64,000 nucleotides of DNA from positions 2,234,544-2,298,543 of the forward strand of contig CH672374.1 of assembly GCA_000153385.1 (NCBI GenBank). Reading direction: 5' to 3'. Source of the DNA: Flavobacteria bacterium BBFL7 (GTDB lineage: Bacteria; Bacteroidota; Bacteroidia; Flavobacteriales; Flavobacteriaceae). Below are positions 54,030 through 63,400 of the stretch, piece after piece (the first letter of the stretch is position 1; each line of letters begins with the position of its first letter). The notes under the pieces are model-generated. The model did no database searches. It was not told where the DNA came from and worked only from the letters and a program-made list of their open reading frames with translations. The translations under genes and the position numbers were made by a program.

Positions 54030-54704
54030 CTAAACCAACAACTGCTCAAAAAAACCACCAATTTCTCTAGCTCTATCTGCAAAGTGAATTTCTAGAATCC
54101 ATTCTCTTTTATTTCCGTTTCCATCGGGTGCAAAAAGATTTTTGTCATTCTCGGGATGGATGTAATTTAGTTTGTTTTCGCTTTCTAAATTCTCATGAGG
54201 GAAATGACCTATCAAGTGTCCAGCAATAGGACCACCAAATTCCCAGCCATATTCCGTTGCTTTTTGAACGCAATAATCATAAAAAGCCGCACCAGTCAGA
54301 TCAGTTTGTGAGAAGTAGTAATCTCTACATTCTTGCCAGGCGGTTTCTATGTCTTTTTTTAATTTTATTTTCAGTGGATCCGTTCCTATCACATAAGTAC
54401 GTCCGTAGTCTGCTTCCCATTCTTCCAGTATCGGGCCGAAGTCTAAAAACACAATATCGTCCTCCTGAATCATCAAGTCCGGCGGATTCTCATCATAAGG
54501 ATATAAAGTGTTTGATCCTGCTCTGACGATGCGTTTGTGCCAGTATTTTTTAATCCCAAATAGCTCATCTGCTAGCTGAAATACTTCAGTGTTTATTTCT
54601 TTTTCGGTTTTACCAGCCGCAATGATATTTCTGTTTTCTATTTCTTGAAACAGTTGTGCTGCTTTAGCTTCGGCAGCGATGAGGTTTTTTAAAACTTCGT
54701 TCAT
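54030..54704 (-). CDS. M24-family metallopeptidase (aminopeptidase P/methionine aminopeptidase fold)
   Basis: 224 residues. The pita-bread metal ligands appear in order: FLDFGP (Asp), ADYGRTY (Asp), GHLIGHFPHE (His) and the last EIHFAD (Glu). There is no N-terminal creatinase domain, and the Glu that usually ends the set reads differently, so exact specificity is unknown. Its start overlaps a small membrane protein gene by 4 nt. Confidence 0.8.
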   Translation of the reverse strand: MNEVLKNLIAAEAKAAQLFQEIENRNIIAAGKTEKEINTEVFQLADELFGIKKYWHKRIVRAGSNTLYPYDENPPDLMIQEDDIVFLDFGPILEEWEADYGRTYVIGTDPLKIKLKKDIETAWQECRDYYFSQTDLTGAAFYDYCVQKATEYGWEFGGPIAGHLIGHFPHENLESENKLNYIHPENDKNLFAPDGNGNKREWILEIHFADRAREIGGFFEQLLV

Positions 54705-54985
54705 TTTTTAGAATACTTTTTTAATAAAAATGTCATGAATACAACCGTTAGCCAAGTCGAACAACAATCTAGCAATAGATTCTTTAAATTCCAACCAGTG
54801 TTAGGAATAGAATGGTCATCTAACCGGAACTCGTAATAGTAGGTAAAAGGAAAACCAATAGTAAACTCTTTACTTAAGTCTATATCACCTAGTGGAGAGT
54901 GAATATCATTAAACAATGTAAAAAATGAGATGCTGAAGAAAATCAACATAGAAAGTAATGTATAACGTATTAGACTCTTAATCAT
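54701..54985 (-). CDS. Small membrane protein, hypothetical
   Basis: 94 residues with two hydrophobic segments (about 7-24 and 74-88) and a short periplasmic-type loop between. No family recognised. The ATGA overlap with the M24 peptidase gene supports it being translated. Confidence 0.6.
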   Translation of the reverse strand: MIKSLIRYTLLSMLIFFSISFFTLFNDIHSPLGDIDLSKEFTIGFPFTYYYEFRLDDHSIPNTGWNLKNLLLDCCSTWLTVVFMTFLLKKYSKK

Positions 54986-55096
54986 TATTACTTTTTGTGA
55001 TTTTTACAACATTGCTACCAAATCTCATAGTCAATTTAAATGATCAATTAGAGTTCAATAAATAACACATAAAACTGTAGACTAAAAGCCTAAGCG

Positions 55097-56449
55097 TTAT
55101 AATACATTTTTTAATTCCTCAAAGTCCAATCCGCCATAATTACCACTGCTCATCATTAAAACCGCTGTGTTATTAAAATCCTGAGTGAATAACCATTTTT
55201 TAAAGTCGGCTGGATCTGTTTTTACGATGAGGTCATCTCTATCAAAAGATTCAAAAATTTGTTGCTCACTAATAGGTTCTAGTTTCTTAATCTCCACCGC
55301 ATGTGGACTGTAAAACACCACAGCAACATCTGCTGCATCGAGTGTGTTTTTATACTGAGCTAGAAATTCGGGATTCAAACTAGAATAGGTATGTAGTTCT
55401 AGACAAGCGATAAGCTTGCGTTCTGAATATTGATTATGAACCGCTCTGGTCGTTGCTTGCACCTTGCTAGGTGAATGTGCAAAATCCTTATAGATAACAC
55501 AGTTTTCACTTTCCGTAATTTTTTCTAATCGTTTAGAAGCGCCTTTAAAAGAAGCGATCGCCTCATAAAAATCATCTTCATCGATACCCATATGCTGACA
55601 TATCCATTTTGCACCAGCAAGATTAGAAAGATTATGCTTCCCAAAAATCTCTATAGGCATATCACCTTCTGGTGTTTCTAGGTAAGTTGTTCCATTAATG
55701 ATGGAATGAGCAGGAATAGAGTAGGCGTGTTTACGAGTAGGTTTGGTCGCAGCCTCGGCAATGGTTTTTACGGCTTCATCGTCCTCATTGTAAACAAGGA
55801 TACTTCCATCTCGCATACATTCTACAAACTCTGAAAACTGACTTAAGTAATTTTCCCAAGTTGGAAATACATTAATGTGATCCCAGGCAATTCCAGAGAT
55901 CAGAGCGATATTAGGCTGGTATAAATGAAATTTAGGTCTACGATCTATAGGACTTGATAAATACTCATCACCTTCTAGAATCATAAATTCATTATCATCT
56001 GTAAGATGCACCATGGTTTCAAAACCTTCCAATTGTGCTCCTACCATATAATCTACCTTACGATCATGATAGTGCATCACGTGCAGTATCATAGAAGTAA
56101 TCGTTGTTTTTCCATGAGAACCACCTATAACAACACGTGTTTTATTTTTAGACTGCTCATATAAATACTCCGGATAGCTATATATTTTTAAACCTAAATC
56201 TTGAGCCTTCAATAACTCAGGATTATCAGCCTTTGCATGCATGCCTAAAATGACTGCATCTAGGTCAGCATTAATGTTTTCTGGATTCCATCCCATTTGT
56301 TCTGGTAGTAAGCCATATCTATCTAATCTAGATTTACTAGGTTCAAAAATGGTATCGTCACTACCAGTAACCTGGTAACCTTTATGATGTAACGCAAGAG
56401 CGAGATTGTGCATGGCACTGCCGCCTATTGCGATAAAATGTACGCGCAT
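55097..56449 (-). CDS. mpl: UDP-N-acetylmuramate ligase Mpl-type (Mur ligase family)
   Basis: 450 residues. RVHFIAIGGSAMHNLALAL (nucleotide fold), VIGGSHGKTTITSMIL (ATP loop), LEGDEYLSSPIDRRPKF and ISGIAWDHINVFPT are typical of Mpl. Mpl reattaches recycled murein tripeptide L-Ala-gamma-D-Glu-mDap to UDP-MurNAc. Length matches Mpl better than MurC (about 480). It is separated by 74 nt from the TPR gene upstream on the same strand. Confidence 0.88.
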   Translation of the reverse strand: MRVHFIAIGGSAMHNLALALHHKGYQVTGSDDTIFEPSKSRLDRYGLLPEQMGWNPENINADLDAVILGMHAKADNPELLKAQDLGLKIYSYPEYLYEQSKNKTRVVIGGSHGKTTITSMILHVMHYHDRKVDYMVGAQLEGFETMVHLTDDNEFMILEGDEYLSSPIDRRPKFHLYQPNIALISGIAWDHINVFPTWENYLSQFSEFVECMRDGSILVYNEDDEAVKTIAEAATKPTRKHAYSIPAHSIINGTTYLETPEGDMPIEIFGKHNLSNLAGAKWICQHMGIDEDDFYEAIASFKGASKRLEKITESENCVIYKDFAHSPSKVQATTRAVHNQYSERKLIACLELHTYSSLNPEFLAQYKNTLDAADVAVVFYSPHAVEIKKLEPISEQQIFESFDRDDLIVKTDPADFKKWLFTQDFNNTAVLMMSSGNYGGLDFEELKNVL

Positions 56450-56523
56450 AATAAGTAACTTTATAAGACGTAAAGCTACTAATAAAAGGCTGGAATGACT
56501 AAGGAATGGAGTGCTTTATGAGC

Positions 56524-57282
56524 TTAATCACCTACTAGATCATGATCTTTCTTAAGTCTAGAGATTTCTTCTAATAAATAAGGTTCTTTGTGAGCTGCAT
56601 AGGCATCTTGTAAAGTGATTAAAGCCTTGAGGTACTCTTTTGTTTTTTGCTCATAAAGAGATGCTAGTTTTTTATAAGTGGTAAGAGAACCACCTATTTC
56701 TATGGCTTTTTTATAACATTTCTCTGCAGCGCGATATTCTTTATCATATTCTTCAATATAGCCTTGAGCTAGATGACCATCTACTGGAGATATTTTTAAA
56801 AGCTCATCGGCATATTTACGACTGGTTCTTAAGGATCCACCTACGATTCCAGGCAACTCACAATATAATTGCACCAGTGCCCATCTAGCCTCTATATGGT
56901 TTGGGTCTAAACTAGCCGCTTTTTTAAGATGAAATTTAATGTCGTCCAGATAACCTAAAGCCTCAAGTTTTGAACTTTCTTTAGCATGTAGGCCTAATGT
57001 GCCACCATATAAAAAATGGTAATCTGCATTAGAGTCATCTAGATCTAATAATCTTTTATAGTATGGAAATGCTTTTTTATAACGTTGAGCATATGATTCA
57101 ATATCGCCTAGTCTGCGCAATATTATGGGGTCTTTTTTGTTGTCTTGCAGTAAGGATTTATATATGGGCTTTGCTGCTTCATATTGCTCAGAGTTAAATA
57201 ATGATTCCGCTTTCGCGAAAGCGTCCTGACTCCAACCCATTGCACTGCACAACAGTAATATGATAAAAAACATTTTTTTCAT
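56524..57282 (-). CDS. Exported TPR-repeat protein
   Basis: 252 residues. Signal peptide ending SAMGWSQDAF region, then at least five tetratricopeptide units (FNSEQYEAAKPIYKSLLQDN, KRLLDLDDSNADYHFLYGGTLG, LKKAASLDPNHIEARWALVQLY, CYKKAIEIGGS). It is a likely scaffold in the periplasm; partners unknown. An exact palindrome reads AFAKA at the junction after the signal peptide. Confidence 0.8.
   Translation of the reverse strand: MKKMFFIILLLCSAMGWSQDAFAKAESLFNSEQYEAAKPIYKSLLQDNKKDPIILRRLGDIESYAQRYKKAFPYYKRLLDLDDSNADYHFLYGGTLGLHAKESSKLEALGYLDDIKFHLKKAASLDPNHIEARWALVQLYCELPGIVGGSLRTSRKYADELLKISPVDGHLAQGYIEEYDKEYRAAEKCYKKAIEIGGSLTTYKKLASLYEQKTKEYLKALITLQDAYAAHKEPYLLEEISRLKKDHDLVGD
57208..57223. repeat. 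16-bp palindrome, exact copy 9
   Basis: CGCTTTCGCGAAAGCG inside the TPR gene (minus strand), reading Ala-Phe-Ala-Lys-Ala right after the signal peptide. Confidence 0.95.
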
Positions 57283-57424
57283 GCTCTAAATTTATCAAAA
57301 AGTGAGCCAATGCCATCAATAGAGTTGTTAAAAAGGAATTCCCTAATTCAAAAGGCTATTTCCCTCATTATAGATTGTAGAATGGTATGAACTATGTGTA
57401 GATTTATACAAGAATTAAAGAATT

Positions 57425-60400
57425 ATGAGACCTAACCACTATATCACTGCTATTTTAATATTGTTTGCGATGCAACAAGGTATTGCACAAAATTTTTATA
57501 TCGATAAATGGCGCGAGGTAGAGCAATTTGAATTACAAGATAGAATTGAAGATGCTACTCAAGTAGTAGATGAGATTTATACATATGCTAGACGTAAAAA
57601 AGACCATGATCAATATATCAAAGTCTTTCTATTTAAGTCAAAATACCAATTGATTAATGAAGAAGAAGCGCAGTATAAAATTATCGCTGAGCTAGATAAA
57701 ATGGTCGTAAAAGCTCAATTCCCTAATAAGAATATTTATAACGGAATAAGAGCTAAATTATTAGATGATTATGCTCGCGCAAATCAATGGAAAATTAGAC
57801 AAAGAACAGCCGTAGATACTGATAATGTAGATTTTAAAACATGGGATGCAACACGTTTTTATAGCGAGATTCATAATAGCTATCAGGCTTCTCTGGATCA
57901 GCCAGAGAAATTAGTTAAGATTCCGCTTAGTGATTACAGTGCTATCATAGGACCTATGGCGCCAGCACGTTTTTTAAGACCTAGCTTACTGGACATATTA
58001 TCGCACCAGGCTTTAAACTTTTATAAAAGTGGCTATTTCAATCTAACAAAACCCAAAGAAGAGTTTGTAATAACTAAAGAAAATGCTTTTCTCAACACAG
58101 CACATTTATTGAAGTTAAAGCGACCAGCTGGTGACACTGTTTTTTCAAAATATGATGTGATGCAGCAGTATGCACAATTAGAAGCCATGCATTTAAAATC
58201 AAATAATGACGCTGCTTTTATTCATGTCATTACAGATCGATTATGGTATGCGCAAAATCAGACAGGACATTATCAGGTTTATGAAGACTTTGAAAAACAA
58301 CTGCAAAGTATAATAACCTCTTATGATGCTAATCCAGCCGTTACTGAGGCTTATTATTATCTAGCTTTATATCATCAAAACTTAAGTAATCAATTAAGTA
58401 AAGTACAGCAACTTGATCATAGACAGAAGGCTATCCAATTAGTGAATAAAGCTATTGAATTATATCCTAAATCCTATGGAGCTGCGTTGTGCGAGCAGTT
58501 GAAAAATCAGATGTATCAATCGAGCATCAATGTTCAGGTTGAAGATTTAATTATTCCTAATAGACCACATCGTGGAGTAGTCAATTATAGAAATGTAGAA
58601 CAGATTGATTTATTCTACATTAAAGTCTCTGTAGATGAAGATTTGCGAGATTTGAGATTTGCAGACAGTTTATATCAACAGTTTATCGATAAAGCTATTG
58701 ATTCTCAAAATATTGCTCACCAAGAATCTATTCAACTACCTAAAGGCGACGACACCTTTAATCATACCTATGAATATATTGCGCCAGCTATTGAAAAAGG
58801 TCGTTATGTGGTGATGGCAAAAACCGATAAAGCTGATGAAGTGAAATACGCACATACTTTCATAACAGTGACTAATCTGACCTTGTTTAAAAAGAATAAT
58901 AGCATGGGAACAGAACTACTAGTAAAAGATAGAAGTACTGGTAAGCCTATAGAAGGAGCTGTTATTCAAGTAGCTTATAATAAAAAATCAAGGAATTTTA
59001 AAACAGATCGTGACGGCATAGCGATGTATAATATAAAAAGCATTAGAGGTCGTCAAGAAGTTTTAATTAGCAAAAATGGAGATAGTTTATCTACAAACTA
59101 CTATGGATATTATCGCGATAAAAATGATGTAGCTGTAAATCAAGAACTTTTTGATGTGAAAACTTTCACTTATCTAGACCGAGCGATTTATAGACCAGGA
59201 CAAACGGTTTATTTTAAATCGATTCTATTAAAGAAAAAAGAAAGTGATCAGCATTCGAGTGTTGTGTCTAATGAACTTCTAGAAATCTATGCCGAAGATG
59301 TCAATGGCACAGAGATTTATAGAACTAAGTTAAAGACCAATGAGTTTGGTAGTATCCATGGATCTTTCGAGATTCCACAAGATGTACTTACAGGAGAATT
59401 TACATTATATATAGAAGAACCAGATGAAGAAACGGCATTTTCCAATACTGTAGATGATTGGGAAGATGGTGAAATCAACTTTAAAGTAGAGGAGTATAAA
59501 CGTCCTACTTTTGAAGTAGATTTTGAGGATATTACTGCCGCCTACAAGCTAGGTGATAGTGTTACGGTTTCAGGATTTGGGAAAGCCTTTTTAGGTAGCA
59601 ATGTAACAAATGCAACAGTAACCTATAAAGTGTTGAGAAGCTATAATTACTCAAGATGGCGCAGTGGTTATTATGGGAATAATGAAAAAGTAATCTTTCA
59701 AGGAGATACGACCACAAACGATAAAGGTGTTTTTGAAATAAAATTCCTAGCTGAAAACGATATAGACGCAGACGCAAAATATCAACCAGTTTACACCTAT
59801 AAAATAGTAGCAGAGGTTACTGATCTTAATGGAGAAACTAGAAGTTCTAGCACATCCATGCGAGTAGGAACAAATGCTATTCAAATAGCTTCTCAATTGC
59901 CTTATCAATTTAGTATAGAGCAAAACAGTTTTAAAGTAGGCGTTAAAAATTTAAACGGTCAGTTTATCAATGGTAAACTTATCGTTGAATTGCGTAAAAA
60001 ACAGCAAGCGTCTCATGTTATTATCCCATCAGGATTGCCACAAACAGAGTTTCAGGAAATTGATAATATAACTTACCGCAAGACATTCCCGTATGCCGAA
60101 TTAAGAACCGACGAAATAGAAACAGACTGGAAAAAAGCACCTATTGTTTTCAAAAAAGAGCTCACTACAGATTCGTTAACAACTGTAGAGCTTCCAATAA
60201 CAGAGAACTGGGATAATGGTGCTTATTATGTTTACATAAGAGCTGTAGAATCGGATCAAAGTTTTGGTAATGAAGATGATGTGGCGGATTCTAGAGTAGA
60301 AAAAAGTCTTTGGGCAAATCTAGACCTACCATTACAACCAGAACTTATTTCTATTCATGGTGAGTTTACCAAAGAAGCTGCGGTGTTCAATATGTATACT

Positions 60401-63400
60401 TCTATGAATGGTATTTATGCAACTCTTACCTTATGGACGGATAAAGAGTTGATAGAAGAAAAACTCATTTTCCTTAAAAAAGGAAAAACAGAATTAACAT
60501 ATTCATGGTCTCAAATTAACGGAAAGCAAATAAGTATTCAATTACAAGTTCAAAAAGAAAATGGATTTGAACAAACTAATACGGCTACAGTAGAAAAACC
60601 AGTAGATCCAGTAGCTCAATATCAAATCATAACACAAAGCTTTAGAAATAAATTACAACCTGGCAGTGAAGAAACTTGGTCATTTACCATAAAAGATGAT
60701 AATCAAATTCCTATGCAGGCTGAGGTGCTAGCGAGTATGTATGATAAGAGTCTGGATGAGTTTGCAACGGCAAATTGGAGTGCGCCATTTATAAGTAATA
60801 ATGAGTATTCTTTTTCTCCTAATTTTTATCAAAACACTTCTTATAATCGAGTGCAATCGCTGTATGTTCAATTTCCACGAATCAACTTCAATACTTCTTT
60901 AAAATATGATGACTTGTTCTATTTCGGTTTATCCTTTAATGATAATCGATATAAAAGACAATCTTATAAAAACACGCTGTTGAATAAAATAATCACAGCT
61001 GGTAAAGAAGATGGTTTTGTAACAGGTAAAATTACTGATATAAATGGCAATCCGTTATATGGAACTTTAGTTGTTGTTAAAGGCACAAAAATTGGCGCGC
61101 TAGTTGGAGCAAATGGTCTTTACAAAATAAAAGCCGACATTAATGATGTACTAGTTTTTAACCATGAGTTTCACAAACCTGTAGAAATTAAAATTAAAAA
61201 AGCAGGAATTATTAATGCTGTTTTAGCTGCTGATTTAAACAGCTCGAATGATTATATCAATAATGATGTTTTCTTCACTATAAATAGAAGCAGTCGCGGT
61301 TATGGTGATTTCAACGACTTCAATTATTATCGAGGTAATGCTTATACTAAAAGCAAAATTGGCTCTGACGGAATGATATCAGTAATTGATGAACTTGGAA
61401 TTGTTTATGATACTTTAGCAAATGGTAAAACAATTGCGCGAGCGCTTCCTATTGGAATAGAGTCTGGTGATTTAGATGCTGTAACTGTAATAGGCTATAG
61501 GTCAGATAGAAAAGCAAATTCTAATGTGTCTTCTGTCACAATATCAAGTGAATATATAGTGGATAGACCCAACGCTAGCACAATACAAAGACTTCAAGGT
61601 CAGGTTCCTGGATTAATGGTCCAAACTAACACTGGTCAGCCTGGTGCTAATTCTTTAATTCAATTAAGAGGAATTGCTTCAGTAAATGGTGGTACTGAAC
61701 CATTAATTATAGTCGATGGAGTACCAGTAGATGAAGATTTTTTTAGTGGATTGAATCCTAATAATATTTTTGAAACTGCTATATTAAAAGATGCCGCCGC
61801 AACATCAATTTACGGTAGTCGTGGAGCAAATGGCGTTATCATCATTTCCACAAAAGATGGTGTAACTGCAAATGATTTAGTGCTACGGGAAATGAATCTC
61901 AACAATGTTCAAGCCCGTAAAAACCTCCAAGAAACGGCATTTTTCTTACCAGAACTACGTACTGATGAAAACGGAAATCTCAAATTCTCATTCACATCTC
62001 CAGAGGCATTAACCCAATGGAAATTGAGATTACTAGCGCACGACAAAAAAGGAAAAACAGCACAATTAGAACAACTGGTGGTGACTCAAAAGGAACTCAA
62101 CGTTATACCTAATGCACCACGTTTTTTAAGAGAAACAGACACCATACGTTTCTCTACAAAAATCGCAAACCTGTCAGACGCTGCTATGGATGGAACGGCA
62201 CGTTTACAGCTTTTTGATGCTATGACTATGAAAGCAATTGATGCTGAGCTAGGCAACGTAAATAACAACAGAGATTTTACCATAGAAAAAGGTGGCAACA
62301 CCTCAGTAAACTGGACTTTTAGAATTCCGCTAGGGACGCAAGCGGTAACTTATCGTGTGGTGGCTGCTGCAGGAAACTTTTCTGATGGTGAGGAGAATAC
62401 CTTGCCGGTACTTTCTAACCGCATGCTAGTGAGTGAGTCGAGAGCGCTTTGGGTACGTGCAGGTGAAACCCAAACTGCTGTTATGGACAACTTGTTAGAG
62501 AGCGATTCTGGTACAATGGCACATCATCAAATGGTGTTTGAGTACACTTCAAATCCATCGTGGTATGCGATTAAATCGTTGCCTTATTTAATGGAATATG
62601 AGCATGAATGTGCAGAGCAAACTTTTTCTCGCTACTATGCAAACGCTATGGCGCATCATATTTTAACGAGTAGTCCTAAGGTAAAAACCGTTTTTGATAG
62701 TTGGGCACAAAACGGTACTAATGTGAGTGCACTTGAGAAAAATGAAGAATTAAAAACAGTAATGCTATCGCACACGCCATGGCTGCGTGATGCACAAAGT
62801 GAAGCGCAAAAACAACAGCGACTCGCCACATTATTTGATCTGGCCGAAACTGCTAAACAGAAAAAGAAGACACTTGCAAAATTAGAAAAACTACAAGGTG
62901 ATTCTGGTGGTTTTCCATGGTTTACTGGTGGATATACTAATGAGTATATCACGCGTCACATTGCCGCTGGATTAGGTCATATGAAAAAATTGGGTATTAA
63001 AAATGATGACACGCCACAGACCGATCGCATGTATCAAAATGCGATAGATGCATTGGATAAAGAATGGCTCAAACGTTTTAACAAGTATTTAGAAAGAAAC
63101 AAATCGCTAGAGAACTACAGCTATAGTAATGCTTTTTGGCATTATCTATATGCGAGAAGTTTTGATGTTGTTAGTATTGAGAAGAATGATCAATTGTTGC
63201 AGGAAGCTGTAGGGTACGCTTTCGCGAAAGCGGAAAAATCACATTCCTCACAGCCACTATATACAAAGTTGCTTATGGCCATCACACTGCACCGCAACGG
63301 AAAAACTAAGCTCGCCAGCTCGATCATGGAAGGATTGAAACAAACCGCCGTTAAAAGCGATGAAAATGGCATGTACTGGAAAGAAAATAAGAATAGCTGG

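Noticed and set aside
59562-59777. Minus-strand frames inside the macroglobulin-like gene
   Set aside because: Shadow frames of the long plus-strand gene with no family features.
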